In this document: positions 53,948-62,616 of the stretch, piece by piece
How the letters are laid out: each line of letters opens with the position of its first letter
Position numbering within the stretch: position 1 is the first letter of the stretch
Source of the DNA: Virgisporangium aurantiacum
GTDB lineage: Bacteria; Actinomycetota; Actinomycetes; Mycobacteriales; Micromonosporaceae
Direction: 5' to 3'
Assembly (NCBI RefSeq): GCF_016863635.1
Contig: NZ_BOPG01000034.1
Span: 280,497 to 344,496 of the forward strand
DNA: 64,000 bases
Program-made: the position numbers and the translations under genes
The notes under the pieces: model-generated
Database searches by the model: none
Told to the model about the DNA's origin: nothing
What the model saw: the letters and a program-made list of their open reading frames with translations, nothing else

Positions 53948-54646
53948 GTGACCGCGCGGCTGCCGCTCTTCCCGCTCGGCACGGTGCTGTTCCCCGGGCT
54001 GGTGCTGCCGTTGCACATCTTCGAGCCGCGTTACCGCTCGCTCGTCCGCGACCTCATCGACCTGCCGGCCGACCAGACGCGCGAGTTCGGCGTCGTCGCG
54101 ATCAAGAGCGGCTGGGAGGTGCAGTCCACCGGGCCGGGCGGCCTCACCGCCGGTGGGTCGCTCACCCTCTACGAGGTCGGGTGCACGGCCGAGGTCCGCA
54201 CGGTCACCGAGCATCCCGACGGCCGGTTCGACCTGGTGACGGTCGGGCGGCGGCGGTTCCGCACGAAGCAACTCGTCGACGATCCGGCCCCGTACCTGGT
54301 GGCCGACGTCGAGCTGCTGAGCGAGCCGACCGGCGACGAGCAACTGGCCGAGCGGCTGTCGACCACGGTCCTCGACCTGTTCCAGCGGTACATCACGATG
54401 ATGCGGCAGCAGACGCCGGAGGTCGGCGAGCAGCTGCCCGACCGGCCCGGCGTGCTCTCGTACCTGGTGGCCGCGAGTGCGGTGCTGCCGCTGGAGGATC
54501 GGCAGCGGCTGCTCGCCGCCGACGACACCGTGCGCCGCCTGCGGGCCGAACGGACGCTGCTGCGTCGCGAGGTGACGCTGCTCAACCGCCTGCGGGCGGT
54601 GCCGGCGCCGCTCGGTGATCTGACGTCTCCGGCGAGCCCGAACTGA
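53948..54646 (+). CDS. LON substrate-binding domain protein
   Basis: A 232-residue stand-alone version of the Lon protease N-terminal domain: LPLFPLGTVLFPGLVLPLHIFEPRYRSLV is the signature (quoted as LPLFPLGTVLFPG and LHIFEPRYRSLV). The helical half that follows ends with RRLRAERTLLRREVTLL. There is no ATPase or protease domain. It may serve as a substrate adaptor; its role is not established. The GTG start is 6 bases after TAGTCT. The 3' end overlaps the convergent DUF2567 gene by 65 bases. Confidence 0.87.
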   Translation: MTARLPLFPLGTVLFPGLVLPLHIFEPRYRSLVRDLIDLPADQTREFGVVAIKSGWEVQSTGPGGLTAGGSLTLYEVGCTAEVRTVTEHPDGRFDLVTVGRRRFRTKQLVDDPAPYLVADVELLSEPTGDEQLAERLSTTVLDLFQRYITMMRQQTPEVGEQLPDRPGVLSYLVAASAVLPLEDRQRLLAADDTVRRLRAERTLLRREVTLLNRLRAVPAPLGDLTSPASPN

Positions 54647-55505
54647 CCATGTCGCCGGCCTTCTCGTCCTCCGGGGCGGGCTCCGGGGCGGCCTCCGGAT
54701 CGGGTCCCGGCGCCGGTTCCGGCGGCACCCAGTGCACAACCGCGCGTTCCGGTCGCAGGCTCGGCGTCGGGTAGAAACCGGCCAGGAAGGTGTAGATCGC
54801 CACCGCGATCATCGCCTGCACCAGCACCGCACCCTGGATCCGGAACCCGGCCAGGTCGATCACCGCCGAGTACACCTTGACCGGGATCTCGAACCGGGAG
54901 CCGACCGGCGCGCTCGTCAGCAACCGACGGTACTCATCGAGGTCGATCCGCTGGCCGAGCCAGGCCATCAGCGTCGCACCGGCCACCGAACCGACCGCGA
55001 GCCCGGCGAGCATGATCGGGCCGCGGCGCCGGCGCAGCAGCAGCCACACCGCCACCGGCGCCAGGATCCCGACCCCGGCGGTCATCAGCAGGTAGACGCT
55101 CTCGCCCGCGACGTACCCCTCCGGGTGCGGCTCGGTGTACACCGCGCCGTCGGCGGTCATCTCCAGAACCGTGCGGGGGCTGATCTCCGCCCACACGTAG
55201 GCGAGGCCCGCGCCGAGGCCGGTGAGCACCACGGCGACGGCCAGCGCGGCGGCGATCTCGATCAGCCAATCGCGCGGGGTGGTGCGGACCTCCGGCTCGC
55301 CGACCACCGGCACCCAGTCGGGCGGCGGGGCGGCGTACCCGTTCTCACCGTTTCCGACCGGGCCGTTGCCGACCGAGCCGTTGCCGACCGCGTCGGGGCC
55401 GATCGCCCATATCGGCTGGTCGGCCGGCGCCGGCGGGGCGGGCGCGGGCTTCGTCAGATCGACCGGCGCGGGTGGCTCGTCGGGTCCGGATGATGGCGAG
55501 TTCAC
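54582..55505 (-). CDS. DUF2567-like membrane protein
   Basis: A 307-residue protein. A Pro-rich N-terminal tail with tandem GNG repeats (VGNGSVGNGPVGNG) is followed by about four helices and a Pro/Glu-rich C-terminal tail. The outer loop LEMTADGAVYTEPHPEGYVAGE fits DUF2567 (quoted within 20 residues: TADGAVYTEPHPEGYVAGE). It lies beside dnaE and the his genes as Rv1591 does near this locus in mycobacteria. The function is unknown. GTG start; it ends inside the LON gene. Confidence 0.72.
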   Translation of the reverse strand: MNSPSSGPDEPPAPVDLTKPAPAPPAPADQPIWAIGPDAVGNGSVGNGPVGNGENGYAAPPPDWVPVVGEPEVRTTPRDWLIEIAAALAVAVVLTGLGAGLAYVWAEISPRTVLEMTADGAVYTEPHPEGYVAGESVYLLMTAGVGILAPVAVWLLLRRRRGPIMLAGLAVGSVAGATLMAWLGQRIDLDEYRRLLTSAPVGSRFEIPVKVYSAVIDLAGFRIQGAVLVQAMIAVAIYTFLAGFYPTPSLRPERAVVHWVPPEPAPGPDPEAAPEPAPEDEKAGDMVSSGSPETSDHRAAPAPPAGG

Positions 55506-55571
55506 CTTGTGATCCTGCCACGCCCACCTGAGTGCCGGACGCCGGTCAAGCCCCCGGCGCGGCGGTGCCCC

Positions 55572-58500
55572 TCAGCTCGCCAGCGAGCCGGGGCCGAGCA
55601 GCGCCTTCAGGTCGCCCATCAGCGCCGGCGTGGCGTTGACCCGCAGCGGGCCGAGCCGCAGCAGCGTGCTCCGGCTGCCGTTGACCAGTTTGAGGTGCAC
55701 CTCGGCCGAGCCGGGATGGCTGGCCAGCACCTCCTTCAACCGCTCCACCAGCGGCGGCGTGCATCGCGACGGCGGCAGCGCCAGCACCACCGGCTTGTGG
55801 TCGTCGGGCGCGCTGATGTCGGGGATCGACAGGTCCATCGCCATCAGCCGGGGCTGGTCGTCGCGCCGGTCGACGCGCCCCTTCACCACCACGATCGCGT
55901 CCTCGGCGATGTACTGGCCGACGAGCTCGTACGTGTTGGGGAAGAACAGCGCCTCGACCGCGCCGGTGAGGTCCTCCAGCGACGCCGACGCCCACGCCTT
56001 GCCCTGCTTGGTGATCCGCCGCTGCACCCCGGACAGGATGCCGGCGAGCGTGACCACCGAGCCGTCGGAGACCGCGCCCTCCTCGTTGAGGCGGGCGATC
56101 TGCATGTCGGCGGCCTTGTTCAGCGCGTGCTCCAGGCCGAACAGCGGGTGGTCGCTGACGTACAGGCCGAGCATTTCCCGTTCGAACGCCAACAGGTCGG
56201 ACTTGTCCCACTCCGAGGTCGGGATCGGCGGGGTCACCACCAGGCCGGGATCGCCGGACGAGTCGCCGTCGTCGAACATCGAACCGAACAGGTCGAACTG
56301 GCCAACGGCCTCGTTCTTCTTGACGTCGACGAACGCGTCGATCGCGTCGGCGTGCACGGCGAGCAGGCCCTTGCGGGTGTGCCCCATCGAGTCGAACGCG
56401 CCGGCCTTGATCAATGATTCGATGCTCTTCTTGTTGCAGGCGACCTGGTCGACCTTGCGCAGGTAGTCGTAGAAGTCGGTGTAGTCGCCCTTCTCCTTGC
56501 GGCACCGCCGGATCGCCTCGACCACGTTGACGCCGACGTTGCGCACCGCACCCAGGCCGAACCGGATGTCGTTGCCGACGGCGGTGAACCGCAGCGTCGA
56601 CGCGTTGACGTCGGGCGGCAGCACCTTGATGCCCATGCGCCGGCACTCGGCCAGGTAGACGGCCGACTTGTCCTTGTCGTCGCCGACGCTGGTGAGCAGC
56701 GCCGCCATGTACTCGGGCGCGAAGTTGGCCTTGAGGTAGGCGGTCCAGTACGCGATGAGCCCGTAGCCGGCGGTGTGCGCCTTGTTGAACGCGTAGTCGG
56801 AGAACGGGACGAGGATGTCCCACAGCGTCTTGATCGCCGCCGGCGAGTAGCCGTTGGCCTTCATGCCCTCGGAGAACGGGACGTACTCCTTGTCGAGGAT
56901 CTCCTTCTTCTTCTTGCCCATCGCCCGCCGCAGCAGGTCGGCGGCGCCGAGCGAGTACCCGGCGAGCTTCTGCGCGATCGCCATGACCTGTTCCTGGTAC
57001 ACGATCAGGCCGTACGTGTCGCCGAGGATGTCTTCGAGCGCCTCCGCCAGCTCCGGGTGGATCGGCACCACCGGCTTGCGGTTGTTCTTCCGGTCGGCGT
57101 ACTCGTTGTGGGCGTTGGCACCCATCGGACCGGGCCGGTACAGCGCGAGCACCGCGGAGATGTCCTCGAAGTTGTCGGGGACCATCGAGCGCAGCAGCGA
57201 GCGCATCGGGCCACCGTCGAGCTGGAACACGCCGAGCGTGTCGCCGCGCGCCAGCAACTCGTAGGCGGCCTTGTTGTCGAGCGGCAGCTGCTCCAGCACC
57301 AGGTCGTCGCCCCGGTTCTCCTTGATGGAGATGAGGCAGTCGTCCATGATCGTGAGGTTGCGCAGCCCCAGGAAGTCCATCTTCAGCAGGCCGATGGACT
57401 CGCACGCGCCCATGTCCCACTGGGTGATGATCGCGCCGTCCTGCTCGCGCTTGTGGATCGGCAGGACGTCGACCAGCGGGTCACGGCTCAGGATGACGCC
57501 GGCCGCGTGCACGCCCCACTGCCGCTTGAGCCCCTCGAGGCCCTTCGCGGTGTCGACGATCTTCTTGACCTCGCCGTCGGAGTCGTACAGCTGGCGGAAC
57601 TCGACCGCCTCCGGGTACCGCGGGTGCTTCGGGTCGAAGATGCCGGTGAGCGGGATGTCCTTGCCCATCACCGGCGGCGGCATGGCCTTGGTGATGCGGT
57701 CGCCCATCGCGAACGGGTAGCCGAGCACGCGCGCCGCGTCCTTGACCGCGGCCTTCGCCTTGATCGTGCCGTACGTGATGATCTGGGCGACCCGCGCCTC
57801 GCCGTACCGCTCGGTGGCGTACCGGATCATGTCGCCGCGCCGGCGCTCGTCGAAGTCCATGTCGATGTCGGGCATCGAGATGCGGTCGGGGTTGAGGAAC
57901 CGCTCGAACAGCAGGCCGTGCGGGATCGGGTCGAGCTCGGTGATGCCCAGCGCGTACGCGATCAGGGCACCGGCGGCCGAGCCACGGCCCGGGCCCACCC
58001 GGATGCCCTCCTTCTTGGCGTGGTCGACGAGGTCGGCGGTGACCAGGAAGTAGCCGGGGAAGCCCATCTTGCAGATGACGTCGAGCTCGTACTCGGCCTG
58101 CTTGGAGTGGCCCTCCGGCACGCCGCCGGGAAACCGGCGCTCCATGCCGCGCCGCACCTCGGCCCGCAGGAAGCTCTCCTCGGTCTCGCCGTCGGGCACG
58201 GGGAACTGCGGCATCAGGTTCCGGGACGCGAACACGCTCTTGTAGTCGCCGATCTTCTCGGCGATCTCGAGCGTGTTGTCGCAGGCGTCGGGCACCTCGG
58301 CGTCCCAGAGCTTGCGCATCTGCTCGGCCGACTTCAGGTAGAAGTCGCGCGCGTCGAACTTGAACCGCTTCGGGTCGGCCAGCGTCGACCCCGACTGCAC
58401 GCACAGCAGCACCTCGTGCGCGTCGTGGTCGGGCTCGAACGTGTAGTGCAGGTCGTTGGTGGCGACCGGCTTGAGGTTGAGCCGCTTGCCGAGCGCGATC

Positions 58501-59108
58501 AGGTCCTGCCGGATGCGGGTCTCGATGTCGAGCCCGTGGTCCATGAGTTCGAGGTAGAAGTTGTCGGGGCCGAAGATGTCGCGGAACTCCGCGGCCGACT
58601 CGCACGCCTTCTCGAAGTTGCCGATGCGCAGCCACGTCTGCACCTCGCCCGACGGGCATCCGGTGGTGGCGATGATGCCCTTGCCGTACTGGTTCAGCAG
58701 TTCGCGGTCGGCCCGGGGCTTGTAGAAGAAGCCCTCCAGGCTCGCCCGGCTGCCGAGCCGGAACAGGTTGTGCAGGCCGTCGGCGTCGGCGGCGAGCATC
58801 GTCATGTGGGTGTAGGCGCCGGACCCGGAGACGTCGTTCTCGCCGCCGTCGGCCCACCGCACCCGGGTCCGGTCGCCCCGGTGGGTACCCGGTGTGAGGT
58901 ACGCCTCGGTGCCGATGATCGGCTTGACGCCGGCGGCCGTCGCCTGCTTGTAGAAGTCGTAGGCGCCGTAGATGTTGCCGTGGTCGGTCATCGCCAGCGC
59001 GGGCATGCCCTGGCGGCTGGTCTCCTCGAAAAGATGCTTGAGCCGAGCGGCGCCGTCGAGCATCGAGTACTCGGTGTGCACGTGCAGATGCACAAACGAG
59101 TCACCCAT
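55572..59108 (-). CDS. dnaE: DNA polymerase III alpha subunit
   Basis: The replicative C-family polymerase, 1178 residues. The PHP domain starts at residue 5 with HLHVHTEYSMLDG and includes MTDHGNIYG; an intact set of His and Asp residues suggests it keeps 3'-5' exonuclease activity, as in mycobacterial DnaE1. The palm aspartates are in MPDIDMDFDERRR (about residue 410), and a third is expected further on. A helix-hairpin-helix and an OB fold (VVTLAGILSGVQRRITKQG) follow. The ATG giving MGDSFVHLH is preceded by a purine-rich stretch; an ATG 13 codons upstream is unlikely. TAGGCT near 59178 on the minus strand may be its -10. Confidence 0.97.
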   Translation of the reverse strand: MGDSFVHLHVHTEYSMLDGAARLKHLFEETSRQGMPALAMTDHGNIYGAYDFYKQATAAGVKPIIGTEAYLTPGTHRGDRTRVRWADGGENDVSGSGAYTHMTMLAADADGLHNLFRLGSRASLEGFFYKPRADRELLNQYGKGIIATTGCPSGEVQTWLRIGNFEKACESAAEFRDIFGPDNFYLELMDHGLDIETRIRQDLIALGKRLNLKPVATNDLHYTFEPDHDAHEVLLCVQSGSTLADPKRFKFDARDFYLKSAEQMRKLWDAEVPDACDNTLEIAEKIGDYKSVFASRNLMPQFPVPDGETEESFLRAEVRRGMERRFPGGVPEGHSKQAEYELDVICKMGFPGYFLVTADLVDHAKKEGIRVGPGRGSAAGALIAYALGITELDPIPHGLLFERFLNPDRISMPDIDMDFDERRRGDMIRYATERYGEARVAQIITYGTIKAKAAVKDAARVLGYPFAMGDRITKAMPPPVMGKDIPLTGIFDPKHPRYPEAVEFRQLYDSDGEVKKIVDTAKGLEGLKRQWGVHAAGVILSRDPLVDVLPIHKREQDGAIITQWDMGACESIGLLKMDFLGLRNLTIMDDCLISIKENRGDDLVLEQLPLDNKAAYELLARGDTLGVFQLDGGPMRSLLRSMVPDNFEDISAVLALYRPGPMGANAHNEYADRKNNRKPVVPIHPELAEALEDILGDTYGLIVYQEQVMAIAQKLAGYSLGAADLLRRAMGKKKKEILDKEYVPFSEGMKANGYSPAAIKTLWDILVPFSDYAFNKAHTAGYGLIAYWTAYLKANFAPEYMAALLTSVGDDKDKSAVYLAECRRMGIKVLPPDVNASTLRFTAVGNDIRFGLGAVRNVGVNVVEAIRRCRKEKGDYTDFYDYLRKVDQVACNKKSIESLIKAGAFDSMGHTRKGLLAVHADAIDAFVDVKKNEAVGQFDLFGSMFDDGDSSGDPGLVVTPPIPTSEWDKSDLLAFEREMLGLYVSDHPLFGLEHALNKAADMQIARLNEEGAVSDGSVVTLAGILSGVQRRITKQGKAWASASLEDLTGAVEALFFPNTYELVGQYIAEDAIVVVKGRVDRRDDQPRLMAMDLSIPDISAPDDHKPVVLALPPSRCTPPLVERLKEVLASHPGSAEVHLKLVNGSRSTLLRLGPLRVNATPALMGDLKALLGPGSLAS

Positions 59109-59333
59109 GCCGCGCCCCCTTAATCTCACGCCGAGAACCCGAGGCACCCCACCCGGGCTGGCGACTCAGGAGAGCCTAGTCCGTCCGCGGCGGACTTCGA
59201 CCAGTGCGACACGTCGCACCACACCGCCGGACAAGGCTGGCACTATCCATGACCCGTCGTGGCAAAACTCTTACCCACCGCGCTGCCCTGCCGATGTGGC
59301 TGGCACTACCCCCGCAAGCACTGTGAGGCCCCC

Positions 59334-59507
59334 ATGAGCACCGAGGCTCCAGCGGTGTACCACGCATCGCCGTATCCCGCGATCGTGCACCAGGCCGCCC
59401 GGCACCGCGCCGCCGGCGGCAACCTCCGACTGCCCGTCCTGGGATGGGTCATCCTGGGCGTCCTGATCGTCGCCCTCGCCGCCGCCGGCGTGCTGTTCGC
59501 GCTCTAG
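59334..59507 (+). CDS. 57-residue single-helix membrane protein
   Basis: A small protein with a polar 30-residue N-terminus (YHASPYPAIVHQAARHRAA) and one C-terminal helix (VLGWVILGVLIVALAAAGVL). It is tail-anchored in shape. GAGG lies about 6 bases before the ATG, and TATCCA about 80 bases upstream may be a promoter -10. Its last 4 bases overlap the convergent ParA-like gene. I do not recognise the family. Confidence 0.6.
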   Translation: MSTEAPAVYHASPYPAIVHQAARHRAAGGNLRLPVLGWVILGVLIVALAAAGVLFAL

Positions 59508-60823
59508 GCGTACGGGTCGCTGTCGCGGGCGTACGGGTCCATCATCACGGCCGCCGCCCGCAGCCAGGCGGCCTGGGTGGCGGGCTGGAGGTCCGACAGC
59601 TCGATCAGCGAGCCGCTCTCCAGGGCCGGGTCGTACGGGACCACCACGACGGCGCGCGTGCGTGCCGCGAAGTGGGCGGCCAGGTCTTCGATGAGCGGCG
59701 TCGCGTTCGGCGACGGGCACGAGAGCAGCGTCACCGCGTTCGACACCATGTCGTCCATGCCGGCCTCGTCGAGCAGGTCGAGCATCCAGTCGGCGGTGAA
59801 GGCCGCGTCTTCGCGCGGCACGGTGGTGACGACGAGTTGGTCGGCCGCCTGCAGCACGGTCTGCCAGTTCGGGCTCTCCACGTTGTTACCGGTGTCGACG
59901 CAGATGACGTCGTGGGTGCGGCGCAGCAGGTCGAGCACCCGCTTCACCGTGTACGGGTCGAGCCGCTGCGCGAACCGCGGGTTCTCCTCACCGGCGAGGA
60001 CGTCGTACGTGCCGTCGGACGCGTGCCGGAGGTAGTCGTCGAGCCGCGTGTGCAGGTCGTAACCGGCCGCTCCCTCGACGTCCACCAGATCTCTGACCAG
60101 GTGCCGGATGGTCCGCGCGTGCCGCGCGGACCCGGCCCGGAGCCCGAGCGTGCCGCGCAGTTCGTTGTCGTCCCAGGCCAGCACGCCCTTGCCGCGCACG
60201 CTCCCGACGGACGCCGCGGTGAGCACGGTGGCCGTGGTCTTGTGGACGCCGCCCTTGGGGTTCGCGAACGCGAGCACGTGCGGTGAGGCAAGCTCGCGCC
60301 GCAGCACCTCGACGAACGCGTCGGTGGCGACGGGCGCCGGCTCGGCCGCCTGCTGCCATTCCTGCTGGTAGCCGTTGACCGGCTGTTCGTAGCCGTTGAC
60401 GGGCTGCTCGTACCCCTCGGCCTGCTGCGGGTAACCGGCGTACTCGTCGTACCCCTGCTGCGGCGGGACCTGGGCATAGCCGTAGCCGTTGCCGTTCCCG
60501 TTGCGCGGGTACTCCTCGTACGCCTCCTGCGGCGGAGGCTGGGGATAGTCCTCGCGGCGCGGCTCGTAACCGCGCCCGTTGTACTCGCTGTAGCCGGCAT
60601 CACGGCCGGCATCGCGGTATCCCTGCTCGCCGTATCCGTTGTCGCGGTACCCCTCGTCGGCGTAACGCGCCGTTCTGGCCTGGGCCAATCGGTCCTCCGA
60701 GAAACGGCCGTCGTAGTCGTCGTCGCCGGGGCCACCCCGGCCTAACAGAGCGCGGTCGAGGAGTGACCTCCACCGGGGGTTATCCTCCGCGGGACGCCCC
60801 CAACTTGCATCGGTGCGCTCCAC
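59504..60823 (-). CDS. MinD/ParA-like ATPase with Tyr/Gly/Gln-rich N-terminus
   Basis: A 439-residue protein. Residues 1-155 are disordered and rich in Tyr, Gly, Gln and Asp with repeats (GYEQPVNGYEQPVNGY). From about residue 165 a deviant Walker A reads FANPKGGVHKTTA, with His where ParA has Gly, followed by LAWDDNELRGTLG and VICVDTGNNVES. This HKTT/DNE pattern is typical of an actinobacterial ParA-like subgroup related to ESX-secretion or polar-growth ATPases. I prefer the GTG 6 bases after GGGGAG; a TTG two codons earlier is possible. No ParB partner is adjacent. Confidence 0.8.
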   Translation of the reverse strand: MERTDASWGRPAEDNPRWRSLLDRALLGRGGPGDDDYDGRFSEDRLAQARTARYADEGYRDNGYGEQGYRDAGRDAGYSEYNGRGYEPRREDYPQPPPQEAYEEYPRNGNGNGYGYAQVPPQQGYDEYAGYPQQAEGYEQPVNGYEQPVNGYQQEWQQAAEPAPVATDAFVEVLRRELASPHVLAFANPKGGVHKTTATVLTAASVGSVRGKGVLAWDDNELRGTLGLRAGSARHARTIRHLVRDLVDVEGAAGYDLHTRLDDYLRHASDGTYDVLAGEENPRFAQRLDPYTVKRVLDLLRRTHDVICVDTGNNVESPNWQTVLQAADQLVVTTVPREDAAFTADWMLDLLDEAGMDDMVSNAVTLLSCPSPNATPLIEDLAAHFAARTRAVVVVPYDPALESGSLIELSDLQPATQAAWLRAAAVMMDPYARDSDPYA

Positions 60824-60866
60824 GGACAACTCCCCATTTCTCGCCCGACCTCGCGGCCGGTCTCCA

Positions 60867-60934
60867 TCGCCTCACTCGGCGACAGATCAACTGCTGCCGG
60901 TCGCCTCGGTCGGCGACAGATCAACTGCTGCCAG
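60867..60934. repeat. Tandem duplication of a 34-base unit
   Basis: Two units (60867-60900 and 60901-60934) match at 31 of 34 positions, including a 23-base exact block beginning TCGGCGACAGATCAACTGCT. They lie in the 230-base gap upstream of the ParA-like gene and downstream of the rluD-type gene. The rest of the gap shows no gene, terminator or clear promoter. Confidence 0.85.
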
Positions 60935-61056
60935 CCACACCACCGCGTCCGCTACAGGCTACGGATGTAACGCGGATCAGACCACTGGCCAAGGCGAAGA
61001 ATTGTGCGACTTCCCGCCCGGGCCCCACTACTCAACGTCGCGGCGAGGCACCGGGG

Positions 61057-61983
61057 TTACGCCTGCAGAGAGGTCAACGCGGCAGCCAGGTCCTTCGGGT
61101 ACGGGCTCTCGAACTCGACGTACTCTCCCGTGCCCGGATGGGCGAAGCCCAAACGCACCGCGTGCAGCCATTGCCGCTGCAGCCCGAGGCGCGCCGCGAG
61201 CGTCGGATCGGCACCATACGTGAGATCCCCCACGCACGGGTGCCGCAGCGCGGCGAAGTGCACCCGGATCTGGTGGGTCCGTCCGGTCTCCAGGCGGACA
61301 TCGACGAGCGTCGCCGCCGGGAACGCCTCCACCGTGTCGTAGTGGGTGATACTGGGCCGGCCGCCGGCCACCACCGCGAACTTGTAGTCCTGGTGCGGGT
61401 GCCGGTCGATCGGCGCGTCGATCGTGCCCCGCGACGGGTCCGGATGCCCCTGGACCACCGCGTGGTACCGCTTGTCGACCTCGCGTTCCTTGAACGCCCG
61501 CTTCAACGCGCTGTACGCCCGCTCGCTCTTGGCGACCACCATCACCCCGGTGGTGCCCACGTCGAGGCGGTGCACCACGCCCTGCCGCTCGGCGGCTCCG
61601 CTGGTCGACACCCGGTGGCCGAGCGCGGCGACGCCGCCGATCACGGTCGGGCCGGTCCAGCCCGGGCTGGGGTGCGCGGCGACGCCGACCGGCTTGTCGA
61701 CCACCACGATGTCGTCGTCGCTGTAGATGACGGACATCCCGGTGACCGTCTCCGGAACGATCTCCACCGGCGCGGGCGGCGCCGGCAGCGCCACCTCCAG
61801 CCAGGAGCCGGCCTTGAGACGGTCGGACTTCACCTTCACCGATCCGTCGACCTCGACGTCACCGGCGTCGATGAGTTCGGCCGCGCCGGTGCGGGAGAGC
61901 CCGAACATCCGGGCGATCGCCTGGTCGAGCCGCATGCCGTCGAGCCCGTCGGGCACCGGCATCGACCGTCGGTCCCGGCTCAT
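61057..61983 (-). CDS. RluA/RluD-family pseudouridine synthase
   Basis: A 308-residue enzyme forming pseudouridine, probably in 23S rRNA. The N-terminal S4 RNA-binding domain (MRLDQAIARMFGLSRTGAAE) is followed by the catalytic Asp in VVHRLDVGTTGVMVVAKS and later GRTHQIRVHFA. The ATG overlaps the lspA stop (ATGA). The lspA-rluD order is the same as Rv1539-Rv1540. Confidence 0.94.
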   Translation of the reverse strand: MSRDRRSMPVPDGLDGMRLDQAIARMFGLSRTGAAELIDAGDVEVDGSVKVKSDRLKAGSWLEVALPAPPAPVEIVPETVTGMSVIYSDDDIVVVDKPVGVAAHPSPGWTGPTVIGGVAALGHRVSTSGAAERQGVVHRLDVGTTGVMVVAKSERAYSALKRAFKEREVDKRYHAVVQGHPDPSRGTIDAPIDRHPHQDYKFAVVAGGRPSITHYDTVEAFPAATLVDVRLETGRTHQIRVHFAALRHPCVGDLTYGADPTLAARLGLQRQWLHAVRLGFAHPGTGEYVEFESPYPKDLAAALTSLQA

Positions 61984-62600
61984 CCGCGCGTCTCTTCTTC
62001 CGCTTTTTGCTCTTTTTCCGCTTCTTCGGCTTTGACTCTTTCGGCGGCGGCTTTTTCGGCCCGGCTGGGCAATCTGGTCCCGTCGCGCTGCCGGCCGCTG
62101 AGCTCCAGCAGGATGATCAGGACGACGCCGATGGTCAGCGCCGAGTCGGCGCCGTTGAACACGGGAAAGCCCTGGCCACGCTCGTCGAGGAGGCTGACCA
62201 TGTCGACCACGTGACCCACGAACGGACCGGGCGACCGGAACAGCCGGTCGCCGAGATTGCCGATCACCCCGCCGAACACCAGACCGAGCGCGATCGCCCA
62301 CGCCGTCGACCGGACGTTACGGATCACGAAGCCGAGCACCACGGTCACGACCAGCGCAACGATCGGGAACACCCAGGTGACACCGGTGCCCATGCTGAAC
62401 GCCGCGCCGCTGTTCCGCACGTGCATGAGATAGACCAGGCCCCCGAGCACCTTCACCGGTTCCCGGTCGGCCAGGTACACCACGGTGAGATGCTTGGTGA
62501 CCTGGTCGATCAGCGTCACCGCGACGGCGATGCCGAAGAAAAGAGTGAGGACGCGGCGCCGGTCGATCTGAGAACCCTGCGCCACGCCCACCCACTCCAC
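61980..62600 (-). CDS. lspA: Lipoprotein signal peptidase
   Basis: Aspartic protease that removes the signal peptide from lipoproteins after Lgt. The 206-residue, four-helix protein has NSGAAFSM and the catalytic Asp residues in NLGDRLFR and VFNGADSAL. The C-terminal 40 residues are a highly charged Lys/Glu/Ala helix (AEKAAAERVKAEEAEKEQK), longer than in Gram-negative enzymes. A GTG start at 62600 is used; another GTG lies three codons downstream. Confidence 0.95.
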   Translation of the reverse strand: MEWVGVAQGSQIDRRRVLTLFFGIAVAVTLIDQVTKHLTVVYLADREPVKVLGGLVYLMHVRNSGAAFSMGTGVTWVFPIVALVVTVVLGFVIRNVRSTAWAIALGLVFGGVIGNLGDRLFRSPGPFVGHVVDMVSLLDERGQGFPVFNGADSALTIGVVLIILLELSGRQRDGTRLPSRAEKAAAERVKAEEAEKEQKAEEETRG

Positions 62601-62616
62601 GCTTGATCGAGAAGCG

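Noticed and set aside
56775..59123. A 782-codon plus-strand frame
   Set aside because: It is antisense to dnaE, whose motifs are unambiguous.
60867..60934. A CRISPR array
   Set aside because: Only two units, directly abutting with no spacer, and no cas genes.
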